In this document: positions 1 to 7,912 of the stretch, piece after piece | Layout of the letters: the number at the start of each line of letters is the position of its first letter | Numbering within the stretch: position 1 is the stretch's first letter | From: Flavobacterium potami | GTDB taxonomy: Bacteria; Bacteroidota; Bacteroidia; Flavobacteriales; Flavobacteriaceae | Length of the DNA stretch: 64,000 nt | Direction: 5' to 3' | Assembly (NCBI RefSeq): GCF_020026915.1 | Contig: NZ_JAINUY010000003.1 | Coordinates: forward strand, 1-64,000 | Program-made: the position numbers and the translations under genes | Notes under the pieces: model-generated | Told to the model about the DNA's origin: nothing | Databases searched by the model: none | Seen by the model: the letters and a program-made list of their open reading frames with translations, nothing else

Positions 1-2
1 CC

Positions 3-112
3 TTAAGGTGGTTATTGCGGCGGGGCTCACCTCTTCCCATCCCGAACAGAGAAGTTAAGCCCGCCTGCGCAGATGGTACTGCAGTTATGTGGGAGAGTAT
101 GTCGTCGCCTTT
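3..112 (+). rRNA. rrf: 5S ribosomal RNA
   Basis: The sequence reads as a Bacteroidota 5S rRNA, with the conserved internal block around CCCGAACAGAGAAGTTAAGC. The two ends pair: AAGGTG near position 5 with CGCCTT near 106. It is the last rRNA gene of an operon whose 16S and 23S parts lie to the left of the window, and it is followed by a terminator and two tRNA genes. The ends are set by stem pairing and may be off by a few bases. Confidence 0.95.
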
Positions 113-118
113 CTTTTG

Positions 119-149
119 AAAAACCCTGTTTTTGAAACGGGGTTTTTTA
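119..149 (+). terminator. Rho-independent terminator after 5S rRNA
   Basis: AAAACCC and GGGGTTT arms form a hairpin followed by a T run directly behind the 5S gene. It probably ends rRNA operon transcription, though the tRNAs only 35 bases on could be reached by read-through. Confidence 0.8.
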
Positions 150-184
150 TTCTAATTTTTACTTATAGTAATATAAGTAAATAA

Positions 185-257
185 GGTACCTTAGCTCAGA
201 TGGTAGAGCAATGGACTGAAAATCCATGTGTCCCTGGTTCGATCCCTGGAGGTACCA
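185..257 (+). tRNA. tRNA-Phe (GAA)
   Basis: A 73-nt cloverleaf. The acceptor arm GGTACCT pairs with AGGTACC, the anticodon stem is ATGGA/TCCAT, and the loop CTGAAAA places anticodon GAA at 218-220. The T-arm contains GGTTCGATCC. The discriminator is A257. No CCA is encoded, so the 3' end must be added enzymatically. It lies 6 bases before tRNA-Leu and is probably co-transcribed with it. Confidence 0.97.
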
Positions 258-263
258 CATAAT

Positions 264-349
264 GCTCGGATGGTGAAATTGGTAGACACGCTGGACTTAA
301 AATCCAGTGAACAGCAATGTTCGTGCGGGTTCAAGTCCCGCTCTGAGTA
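264..349 (+). tRNA. tRNA-Leu (TAA)
   Basis: An 86-nt class II tRNA with a long variable arm. The acceptor GCTCGGA pairs with TCTGAGT, starting with a G-U pair as in other bacterial Leu(UAA) tRNAs. The D-arm has the typical TGGTGAAATTGGTAGACA form, and the anticodon loop CTTAAAA gives anticodon TAA. The discriminator is A349 followed by CTA, so CCA is not encoded. Confidence 0.96.
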
Positions 350-352
350 CTA

Positions 353-390
353 AAACTTCAATTAGCTTTTGTTAATTGAAGTTTTTTTTT
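353..390 (+). terminator. Terminator after the tRNA pair
   Basis: AACTTCAATTA and TAATTGAAGTT form an 11-bp stem around a short T-rich loop, followed by nine or more T. It closes the tRNA transcript. Confidence 0.85.
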
Positions 391-463
391 GCACAAAATT
401 TAGATGGAAGAGTAATTTTTATATTTTTACTTCACTACTGTAACTCATTAATATTTGTAAATT

Positions 464-916
464 ATGCAAAATATTTTTCTTAAAGAAGATTGTGATGAAT
501 TTATAAGTAGAATTAATAAACTTACTCCAAATACGCAACCTTTGTGGGGGAAAATGTCTGTTGATCAGATGTTGGCTCATTGTAATGTTACTTATGAAAT
601 GGTATATGATAATATTCATGAAAAACCAAATGGTTTTATGAGATTTCTTTTAAAGTCATTTGTTAAGAAGAAAGTAGTAGATGAATCTTTTTATCCTAAA
701 AATATAAGAACAGCTCCTCAATTCATTATAAATGGTGACCGTAATTTTCAACTTGAAAAAGTTCGTTTAATCTCTTATATCAATAAGACTCTCGAATTGG
801 GAAAAGATAATTTTGAAGGAAAAGAATCTCTTTCTTTTGGAAAATTATCTTCAAATGAATGGAACAATATGTTTGCGAAACATTTGGATCATCATTTGTG
901 TCAATTTGGTGTTTAA
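464..916 (+). CDS. DUF1569 / DinB-like small protein
   Basis: A 150-residue soluble protein without a signal peptide. I assign it to the DUF1569 family, a branch of the DinB-like helical-bundle superfamily, from the N-terminal W-G-K-M-S-V-D-Q-M-L-x-H pattern (residues 28-39) and the C-terminal H-L-D-H-H-L-C-Q-F-G-V end. His39, His140 and His143/144 could be the three metal ligands of the DinB fold; that is inference. Substrate and pathway are unknown. The next gene starts 15 bases downstream, so the two are probably co-transcribed. Confidence 0.75.
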   Translation: MQNIFLKEDCDEFISRINKLTPNTQPLWGKMSVDQMLAHCNVTYEMVYDNIHEKPNGFMRFLLKSFVKKKVVDESFYPKNIRTAPQFIINGDRNFQLEKVRLISYINKTLELGKDNFEGKESLSFGKLSSNEWNNMFAKHLDHHLCQFGV

Positions 917-931
917 AATAAATTTAAAAAT

Positions 932-1366
932 ATGAGAATTTATATAATTGTCTTTTTTCTTTTTTTAGGATTATCTTCTAATGCTCAGAAGCAAGAAGTT
1001 CAAAAATGTATTGAATCTTTTTTTGAAGGATTTCATCAGAGAGATTCTACAAAAATAAAATTAGTCTGCGCCGATAAAATGATATTGCAGTCTATCAGCG
1101 AAAGTGCTGTCAAGGGAAATAAATTATCTGATGAAAGTGCAAAGGAATTCTATAAATCAATAACATCTATTCCTTCAACTTTGAAATTTCAAGAAAAAAT
1201 ATTGAGTTATACTATTCAAATCGATGGCTCAATGGCTCATGTTTGGACTCCATATGAATTTTATTTAAATGATAAATTAAGTCATACGGGAGTGAATGCA
1301 TTTACATTATTTAAAGAAAAAGATTCTTGGAAAATTATCTATTTAATTGATACGAGAAGAAAATAA
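932..1366 (+). CDS. Secreted NTF2/SnoaL-like protein
   Basis: A 144-residue protein with an N-terminal signal peptide of about 18 residues (hydrophobic core then SSNAQ). The rest fits the cone-shaped NTF2-like fold: an N-terminal helix with CIESFFEGFHQRD, a central DGSMAHVWTPYEFYLN strand pair and a final GVNAFTLFKEKDSWKIIYLIDTRR strand. This fold is used by enzymes and by binding proteins, so the function cannot be named. It probably acts in the periplasm. It converges on the endonuclease III-like gene, with an AT-only GAAAATaaaaATTTTC dyad between their stops that may serve as a weak two-way terminator. Confidence 0.7.
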   Translation: MRIYIIVFFLFLGLSSNAQKQEVQKCIESFFEGFHQRDSTKIKLVCADKMILQSISESAVKGNKLSDESAKEFYKSITSIPSTLKFQEKILSYTIQIDGSMAHVWTPYEFYLNDKLSHTGVNAFTLFKEKDSWKIIYLIDTRRK

Positions 1367-1372
1367 AAATTT

Positions 1373-2017
1373 TCAAGCTACTTCTGTAGCATAATATAAG
1401 CAAATATCAGTTAACAGACATTCTGAACATTTTGGTTTTGGTCTGCATGTTTCTCTGCCTAGAAAAGAAATCGCCATTCCGATTTCTGACCAAATATTTT
1501 TAGGTAATGCCTGCATTAAGTCCTTTTCTACTTTATTACCATCTTTACTCTCTTTAATAATTCCAATTCTTGGAGCTACTCTAATTACGTGTAAGTCAGC
1601 TATAATTCCTTCAGCGGGTTTATTCGTTTCTCTTAAAATGACATTTGCAGATTTTCTTCCAATACCTTTTAAAGCAACTAGTCCAGACATTGTCAAAGGA
1701 ATATCTTTATCATGTTTGATTGTATCAGCTATTTCTAAAATCCATTTTGCTTTAGTTGCATGATTGCGTACTTTACTGATATAAGGAACTAATGTTTCAA
1801 AATCTGTTTTCGTAAGGCTGTTTAAAGTAGGGTATTTTTGAAACAACAATGGCGAAATTGTATTGATATTAGCATCAGAATCTTGAGCAGAAAGAATTAC
1901 CATAACAAGTAATTGATATGTATTATGATAATCCAAAGGATGTTTCTTTCCTTTATACTTTTTTAAAATTGGGTTTAATTTTTCTTCCCAATTAGTTGTT
2001 TCTCCAAACAAATCCAT
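1373..2017 (-). CDS. Endonuclease III-like DNA glycosylase
   Basis: A 214-residue HhH-GPD protein that should remove oxidised pyrimidines or other damaged bases and may nick the abasic site. The helix-hairpin-helix LKGIGRKSANVI spans about residues 116-127, with Lys122 at the place of the catalytic lysine of E. coli Nth. Asp141 in IIADLHVIRV matches the catalytic aspartate, although Leu replaces the usual Thr after it. The 4Fe-4S ligands are Cys191, 197, 200 and 206, spaced C-x5-C-x2-C-x5-C rather than the classic C-x6 first gap. Length is typical for Nth. A second Nth copy elsewhere in the genome is possible, so no symbol is given. Confidence 0.88.
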   Translation of the reverse strand: MDLFGETTNWEEKLNPILKKYKGKKHPLDYHNTYQLLVMVILSAQDSDANINTISPLLFQKYPTLNSLTKTDFETLVPYISKVRNHATKAKWILEIADTIKHDKDIPLTMSGLVALKGIGRKSANVILRETNKPAEGIIADLHVIRVAPRIGIIKESKDGNKVEKDLMQALPKNIWSEIGMAISFLGRETCRPKPKCSECLLTDICLYYATEVA

Positions 2018-2066
2018 ATTTAAAAATGATTAAAATATTGAAAGTTAGTTTGTTACTTGTTTAAAG

Positions 2067-2933
2067 TTACGATTTTTTAATAAAATCGATAATTTTTTTA
2101 ATTACATTTTGATTCCCTAGAATTTTTCGATGTCCAAGACCATCAGTCAAAAACAAATTTCCATCCTTAAGATTTTCATTAATATGTATCCCAGCTTTAA
2201 CTGGAACTTCAGGGTCATCATTATCATGAATGACTAAGACAGGAATCTCTATTTTTTGCGCTGCACGATATGCAGAAAAATCATCCATCTTTACTTGGTA
2301 TTTGTTTTCAAAGAAAATTCTAAGATTATGACTCAATTCGTTCTTTAATCCTAATTTAAAAACAAATTCATCTAGGATATCTTGTACAATATCTCCACTT
2401 CCTATAATTATGGCTTTTTTTAGATTTAAACCATCTTTGATCGCATTTAAAACAGACATTCCGCCTAATGAATGTCCAATGGCAATTTCAAAAGGTCCAA
2501 ACTGTTTTTCAATTTCTAAAATAGAAGCAATAAATTCAGACATTATAGTTGTTTTTCCTTCTGATTTTCCGTGTGCAGGGGCATCAAAACTTATTGTTGA
2601 ATAACCGTTTTGCAAAAGTTCGTCAGCAATTTTAAACAATTGTGTACCTCTTCCTGACCATCCATGAACTAATAAAATTCTTCTATCACTATGTCCATAT
2701 AAATAAGTGACTACACTTTTATCAACGCTTGGAACGTAAATCATCTTTTTTATGCTTTTAGAATCCATTTCGAATTCACGCTTTGGAACTTTATGTTTTA
2801 TTGGTGTTGTAAAGATTCTTGCTGCAAATTTGGTGACCAATTTTGTAGATATAAATGCGCATATTTTCGCAGATACTTTAATTATTGCTGGAATTTTTAA
2901 TGATTTAGTAGGATTGGTTGTCTTTTTTGCCAT
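2067..2933 (-). CDS. Alpha/beta hydrolase
   Basis: A 288-residue alpha/beta-hydrolase fold enzyme. The oxyanion region LLVHGWSGRG is near residues 87-96. The nucleophile elbow GHSLGG puts the serine at 155, the acid is probably Asp240 in DNDDPEVPV, and His268 in GLGHRK completes the triad. The basic, hydrophobic first 45 residues (KIPAIIKVSAKICAFIST) may be an amphipathic membrane anchor. The substrate is unknown; the sequence resembles general esterase/lipase-like members. It diverges from glgA with 115 bases between them, but nothing ties it to glycogen metabolism. Confidence 0.85.
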   Translation of the reverse strand: MAKKTTNPTKSLKIPAIIKVSAKICAFISTKLVTKFAARIFTTPIKHKVPKREFEMDSKSIKKMIYVPSVDKSVVTYLYGHSDRRILLVHGWSGRGTQLFKIADELLQNGYSTISFDAPAHGKSEGKTTIMSEFIASILEIEKQFGPFEIAIGHSLGGMSVLNAIKDGLNLKKAIIIGSGDIVQDILDEFVFKLGLKNELSHNLRIFFENKYQVKMDDFSAYRAAQKIEIPVLVIHDNDDPEVPVKAGIHINENLKDGNLFLTDGLGHRKILGNQNVIKKIIDFIKKS

Positions 2934-3048
2934 TTCAATAAATTTGACTTTGAAGCAATACTCTGCCTGTTTTTTTGCTAAATTTAAAAAACATAAAAGT
3001 AGTACATAAATAATTGCTTCTTAAAAAAGTATCATAAATTAATTTCAA

Positions 3049-4470
3049 ATGGAGATATTTCATATTAGTGCAGAATGTTATCCAATGGCAAAGGTTGGCG
3101 GATTGGCAGATGTTGTCGGCGCTTTACCTAAATACCAGACAAATGCTGGTCATGAGGTTAGAGTTGTTGTTCCTTGTTATGATACTAAATTTAGAAAAGA
3201 AAATGATTTTGAATGCGTTCATTGGGGAACTGTTAAACTGGGTAATTTTAATTTCGATTTTAGCGTTCTAAAAGAAACTACTGATAAACTAGGTTACGAA
3301 TTGTATCTTATTGAAATTAATGAATTGTTTAACCGTCCTAATGTTTATGGATATGAAGATGATATTGAGAGATTTTTATCTTTTCAGATTGCAACTCTAG
3401 ATTGGATTATTGCTAGAAATAAAATTCCGGATATTATCAATTGCCATGATCATCATACAGGTTTGATTCCGTTTTTGTTGCAGTTTGCTTATAAATATGA
3501 AAGCTTGAAAAACGTAAAGGCAGCAATCACTATACATAATGGGTTATACCAAGGATGGTTTGGTTTTGATAAACTGTACTATCTGCCTGAATTTGATTTA
3601 AAACATGTAGGATTTTTAGAGTGGAATAATTCTATTAATTCTCTTGCAGTGGGGGTTAAGTGTGCTAATGCTGTTACTACAGTTTCTCCAAGTTATTTAA
3701 ATGAAATTAATGTTTCTGCAAATGGTTTGGAATCGTTGTTCAATTCTGTACGAAATAAATCAAAAGGAATTTTAAACGGAATTGACATTGAAGTTTGGAA
3801 TCCGCTCAAAGATCAAATGATTGCTGAAAACTATTCGATCGAAAATTTCGAAACAGGAAAGAAAAAAAATAAAGATAAACTCTGCGAGCAATTTGATCTG
3901 GACCCTTCAAAACCACTTTTCAGTTTTATTGGGCGTTTGTTTGATGAAAAAGGAGGAGATTTACTTCCGTACGCTTCTGCATTGGCTTTGTCCGAACATT
4001 TTGAAGAGATAAATATTCTGATTTTAGGTTCTGGTAATCCGGAAATTGAATCACAATTGACTCAATTAAGAAATGATTATAAAGGAAACTACAATGTCTT
4101 TATAGGTTATAATGAAGACTTGGCACATTTAATTTATGCAGGTTCAGATTATATTTTGATGCCTTCTAGAGTTGAGCCTTGTGGTTTAAATCAGATGTAT
4201 GCCATGAGATACGGAACGATACCGATTGTTAGAAGGACTGGAGGGCTAAGAGACACAGTTGTTGATTTTGGGGATAATGGAAACGGAATATGCCACGATC
4301 AAGCTTCGGTTGCAGATGTTACCTATTCTATAAATCGTGCCGTACAACTGTACAGCGATAAGGAAAATTTCAATAAAGTTTTAAAAAGAGGAATGTCAGC
4401 AGATCATTCCTGGGAAAGAGTGTGCCAAGAATATATCGAAATATACAACTTAATAATTCAGTCAAAATGA
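3049..4470 (+). CDS. glgA: Glycogen synthase (ADP-glucose)
   Basis: A 473-residue GT5 glycosyltransferase that extends alpha-1,4-glucan from ADP-glucose. The N-terminal ADP-glucose-binding signature K-V-G-G-L-A-D-V-V starts at Lys15. The C-terminal Rossmann half carries FSFIGRLFDEKGGDLL, PSRVEPCGLNQMYAMRYG with Glu376 as the conserved glutamate, and RRTGGLRDTV. Length matches bacterial GlgA. It is the first gene of the glycogen cluster, and its TGA stop overlaps the ATG of glgC (ATGA), which suggests translational coupling. No clear TAnnTTTG promoter was seen upstream. Confidence 0.97.
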   Translation: MEIFHISAECYPMAKVGGLADVVGALPKYQTNAGHEVRVVVPCYDTKFRKENDFECVHWGTVKLGNFNFDFSVLKETTDKLGYELYLIEINELFNRPNVYGYEDDIERFLSFQIATLDWIIARNKIPDIINCHDHHTGLIPFLLQFAYKYESLKNVKAAITIHNGLYQGWFGFDKLYYLPEFDLKHVGFLEWNNSINSLAVGVKCANAVTTVSPSYLNEINVSANGLESLFNSVRNKSKGILNGIDIEVWNPLKDQMIAENYSIENFETGKKKNKDKLCEQFDLDPSKPLFSFIGRLFDEKGGDLLPYASALALSEHFEEINILILGSGNPEIESQLTQLRNDYKGNYNVFIGYNEDLAHLIYAGSDYILMPSRVEPCGLNQMYAMRYGTIPIVRRTGGLRDTVVDFGDNGNGICHDQASVADVTYSINRAVQLYSDKENFNKVLKRGMSADHSWERVCQEYIEIYNLIIQSK

Positions 4471-5747
4471 AATTTAAAAAGAAAAATGTAGTTGCCATTA
4501 TTTTAGGAGGAGGACAAGGATCACGCTTGTTCCCATTAACAGAAACAAGATCAAAACCTGCTGTTCCGATAGGAGGTAAATATCGTTTGGTTGATATTCC
4601 AATTTCGAATTGCATCAATTCCGATATTTTTAAAATATTTGTTTTGACTCAATTTAATTCTGCTTCTTTAAATGCACACATTAAAAACACTTTTAATTTT
4701 AGCATTTTTAGTCAGTCTTTCGTAGATATTTTAGCAGCAGAACAAACCCCTGATAACCCAACATGGTTTCAAGGAACTGCAGATGCTGTGAGACAATGTA
4801 TGTCACATTTCTTAAAACACGATTTTGATCATGCTTTAATCCTTTCTGGAGATCAATTGTATCAAATGGATTTTAATGAAATGTTAGAAGCTCATATCGC
4901 TGCAGATGCCGAAATTTCTATAGCGACTTTGCCAGTAAATGCTAAAGATGCACCTGAATTTGGAATTCTAAAAACAGATCACGAAAATAATATTCACGCT
5001 TTTATTGAAAAACCTCATGCATCATTGTTGCCTGAATGGGAATCTGAAGTAAGCGAACATATGCAGGAGAAAGGAAAAAAATATCTTGCCTCAATGGGAA
5101 TTTATATTTTCAATAAATCTTTGTTGGAAGAATTGATGTCTAACCAGGAAACCAAGGATTTTGGTAAAGAAATTATTCCACAAGCTGTTGGAAAGCACAA
5201 AATCTTGAGTTATCAATATGAAGGATATTGGACAGATATTGGAAATATTGAATCGTTTTTTGAAGCAAATATTGGATTAACTGCTGATATTCCGGAGTTT
5301 AATTTGTTTGATAACGAGAATAAAATTTTTACTCGTCCGAGATTATTACCTCCTTCAAAGTTCAGAAATTCAATTATCAATCAATCTCTAATTTCTGAAG
5401 GCTGTATCATTAATGCAAAAGAAATTAAAAGTTCTGTAATTGGTATTCGTTCCAGAATTGGCGAAGGTACTATTTTGGAAAATTGCTATGTAATGGGGAA
5501 TGATTTCTATCAAGATCTGGATGAATTAAATCAAGAAAGCAGCATCAGTAAAATTCACGTTGGAATTGGTGAAAATTGTTATATCAAAAATGCTTTGGTA
5601 GATAAAAACGTTCGTATTGGAAACAATGTTCATATTTCGGGAGGTAAGCATTTGGATAATTTTACCAATGAATTATACAGTATCAAAGACGGAATTGTTG
5701 TTATTAAAAAAGGAGTAACATTATCCGATAATTTTAGAATTGAATAA
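4467..5747 (+). CDS. glgC: Glucose-1-phosphate adenylyltransferase
   Basis: A 426-residue enzyme making ADP-glucose from ATP and glucose-1-phosphate, the committed step of glycogen synthesis. The start chosen is the ATG overlapping the glgA stop. An in-frame ATG at 4422 would add 15 residues that lie inside glgA and do not fit the family, whose proteins start just before the nucleotide-binding loop LGGGQGSRL (residues 13-21) and TRSKPAVPIGG. GDQLYQMDF and the EKP motif follow. The C-terminal third (from about residue 310) is a hexapeptide-repeat left-handed beta-helix, which carries allosteric sites in this family. Confidence 0.97.
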   Translation: MKFKKKNVVAIILGGGQGSRLFPLTETRSKPAVPIGGKYRLVDIPISNCINSDIFKIFVLTQFNSASLNAHIKNTFNFSIFSQSFVDILAAEQTPDNPTWFQGTADAVRQCMSHFLKHDFDHALILSGDQLYQMDFNEMLEAHIAADAEISIATLPVNAKDAPEFGILKTDHENNIHAFIEKPHASLLPEWESEVSEHMQEKGKKYLASMGIYIFNKSLLEELMSNQETKDFGKEIIPQAVGKHKILSYQYEGYWTDIGNIESFFEANIGLTADIPEFNLFDNENKIFTRPRLLPPSKFRNSIINQSLISEGCIINAKEIKSSVIGIRSRIGEGTILENCYVMGNDFYQDLDELNQESSISKIHVGIGENCYIKNALVDKNVRIGNNVHISGGKHLDNFTNELYSIKDGIVVIKKGVTLSDNFRIE

Positions 5748-5803
5748 AAGCTGAAAATTCCAATTAAAAAAATCCAAATTCCAACATTGCCTAATTATAA
5801 TAT

Positions 5804-7711
5804 ATGAATAAAGTAATTCCACATTCTCTTTTTACAGACTTTGATATTGATCTATTTAAAGCCGGAAAACATTTTAAATTGTTTGAGAAATTAGGTGCAC
5901 ATTTAACAGAAGTTAATGGAGTAAAAGGCGTTTACTTTGCAGTTTGGGCTCCCACGGCTCATTCTGTTTCGGTCGTTGGTGATTTCAATTATTGGACACA
6001 GGGAGAGCACGTTTTGAATGTTCGTTGGGATTCATCTGGAATTTGGGAAGGATTTATTCCAGAAATTTCAAAAGGTGCTCTTTATAAATATAAAATTCAG
6101 TCAGGAATAAATGGCGTAATTACCGAAAAAGCAGATCCTTTTGCTTTGTACTGCGAGAAACCACCCCACACAGCTTCTGTAGTTTGGGATTTGGATTATA
6201 AGTGGAAAGACGAAAACTGGATGAAAAATCGTAAAGAGAAAAATGGTTTAGATAAGCCCTATTCTGTTTATGAAGTGCATTTAGGATCTTGGAAAAGAGC
6301 CGATCATAATCGATTTTTGAGTTATTTAGAATTGGCTGATGATTTAGTAAAATACGTAAAAGAAACCGGTTTTACACATGTTGAATTTATGCCAATTATG
6401 GAATATCCTTATGATCCATCATGGGGGTATCAATTGACGGGTTATTTTGCTCCGACTTCCCGTTTTGGAAAACCACAGGATTTTATGCTTCTGGTTGATA
6501 AATTACATCAGGAAGGAATTGGAGTTATTTTAGATTGGGTTCCGTCACATTTTCCTGATGATGCACATGGTTTAGGTTTCTTTGATGGTTCACATTTATA
6601 CGAACATCCAGATCGCAGAAAAGGCTATCATCCAGATTGGAAAAGTTTGGTTTTTAATTATGGAAGAAACGAAGTCCGAGCTTTTTTAATTAGTAATGCG
6701 ATTTTTTGGCTTCAAAATTATCATGTTGATGGATTAAGAGTGGATGCAGTAGCGTCGATGTTGTATCTTGATTATTCGAGAAAAGATGGCGAATGGGAAG
6801 CTAATATTTTTGGAGGAAATGAAAATCTAGATTCAATTAGTTTCCTTAAAGAATTTAATGAAGTAATCTATTCTAATTTTGATGGAATTCAAACTATTGC
6901 AGAAGAAAGTACTTCTTTTCCAATGGTTTCTAGACCAACTTCTTTTGGAGGTTTAGGTTTTGGAATGAAGTGGATGATGGGATGGATGCACGATACTTTA
7001 AAATATTTTCAAAAGGAAACAGTCTACAGAAAATACCATCAAAATGATTTGACATTTTCAATGACGTATGCCTTTACCGAAAACTTTATGCTTCCATTTT
7101 CTCATGACGAAGTTGTTTATGGCAAACAATCTCTTATTTACAAAATGCCTGGGGATGAATGGCAGCGATTTGCAAACTTGAGATTGCTGTACGGATATAT
7201 GTTTACGCATCCAGGAACAAAATTATTGTTTATGGGAGCAGAATTCGGACAAACAAACGAATGGAATTTTGAGCAAAGTTTAGATTGGCATTTGCTACAA
7301 TATGACTTTCATTCTGGAATAAAAAGATTAATTACCGACTTAAATCAATTATATAAATCACAACCCGCTTTGTATGAAAAACAATTTTCAGGAGATGGTT
7401 TCGAATGGATCAATTATTCAGATCATCAGAATGCTGTTTTGTCATACATTAGAAAGGGCAATAATCCTAATGAAAATGTAATTGTGGTTTGCAATTTTAC
7501 TCAAGTTGTTAGGGAGAATTATAGAATTGGTATTCCAAATAAAGTAAAATTGCAACAGATTTTTAATACTGATGCATCAATTTATGGTGGAAGCGGTGTA
7601 GAAAATTCAAAATCTATAAAAATAGAATCGATTTCTTATGACGGAAGAGATTTTTCAGCCGCATTAATTCTTCCACCTTTAAGTGTTACGGTTTATTCTT
7701 TGACTTCATAA
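5804..7711 (+). CDS. glgB: 1,4-alpha-glucan branching enzyme
   Basis: A 635-residue GH13 enzyme that introduces alpha-1,6 branches into glycogen. An N-terminal CBM48 domain (about residues 25-120, VYFAVWAPTAHSVSVVGDFNYW) precedes the catalytic barrel. The catalytic residues visible are the nucleophile Asp314 in DGLRVDAVASMLY, the acid Glu367 in TIAEEST and Asp435 in FSHDEVV. A C-terminal beta domain ends with PPLSVTVYSL. It lacks the extra N-terminal domain of longer enzymes such as E. coli GlgB. It follows glgC by 56 bases, which include a short AAATCCAAATTCCAA motif found again at other intergenic sites in this window. Confidence 0.97.
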   Translation: MNKVIPHSLFTDFDIDLFKAGKHFKLFEKLGAHLTEVNGVKGVYFAVWAPTAHSVSVVGDFNYWTQGEHVLNVRWDSSGIWEGFIPEISKGALYKYKIQSGINGVITEKADPFALYCEKPPHTASVVWDLDYKWKDENWMKNRKEKNGLDKPYSVYEVHLGSWKRADHNRFLSYLELADDLVKYVKETGFTHVEFMPIMEYPYDPSWGYQLTGYFAPTSRFGKPQDFMLLVDKLHQEGIGVILDWVPSHFPDDAHGLGFFDGSHLYEHPDRRKGYHPDWKSLVFNYGRNEVRAFLISNAIFWLQNYHVDGLRVDAVASMLYLDYSRKDGEWEANIFGGNENLDSISFLKEFNEVIYSNFDGIQTIAEESTSFPMVSRPTSFGGLGFGMKWMMGWMHDTLKYFQKETVYRKYHQNDLTFSMTYAFTENFMLPFSHDEVVYGKQSLIYKMPGDEWQRFANLRLLYGYMFTHPGTKLLFMGAEFGQTNEWNFEQSLDWHLLQYDFHSGIKRLITDLNQLYKSQPALYEKQFSGDGFEWINYSDHQNAVLSYIRKGNNPNENVIVVCNFTQVVRENYRIGIPNKVKLQQIFNTDASIYGGSGVENSKSIKIESISYDGRDFSAALILPPLSVTVYSLTS

Positions 7712-7736
7712 AAATCTTACAATCATTTTTTAGGCT

Positions 7737-7785
7737 AACAATTTGTTATTTTTTCCTTTTAAAATTATCAAATTGTTGATTTTTT
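7737..7785 (+). terminator. Probable terminator after glgB
   Basis: AACAATTTG (7737-7745) and CAAATTGTT (7769-7777) form a perfect 9-bp stem around a 23-nt T/A-rich loop, followed by GATTTTTTG. The loop is long and the stem AT-rich, so it may be only a partial stop before the GH31 gene. Confidence 0.5.
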
Positions 7786-7866
7786 GTTTTGTAATTTGAA
7801 AGTCGTGCATAAAAAACGTTTTCGTGAATAAACCTTTTATTCATAGGGCTTTATGAACTTTTTTTG

Positions 7867-7874
7867 TATGTTTG
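7867..7874 (+). promoter_or_regulatory. Candidate -7 element for the GH31 gene
   Basis: TATGTTTG fits the Bacteroidota -7 consensus TAnnTTTG and lies 39 bases before the start codon. No clean TTG -33 element is seen at 17-20 bases upstream, so the assignment is tentative. If right, the glucosidase is transcribed separately from glgACB. Confidence 0.4.
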
Positions 7875-7912
7875 ATAGAAAGACAAAAGTTATAAATTAA
7901 TTCAGTGAAGAT

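Noticed and set aside
451..458. TAATATTTG before the DUF1569 gene as a -7 element
   Set aside because: The spacing within the element (TA-N3-TTTG) is one base too long for the consensus.
4422..4466. Upstream ATG for glgC
   Set aside because: It lies inside glgA and adds residues not present in the family; the ATG overlapping the glgA stop fits better.
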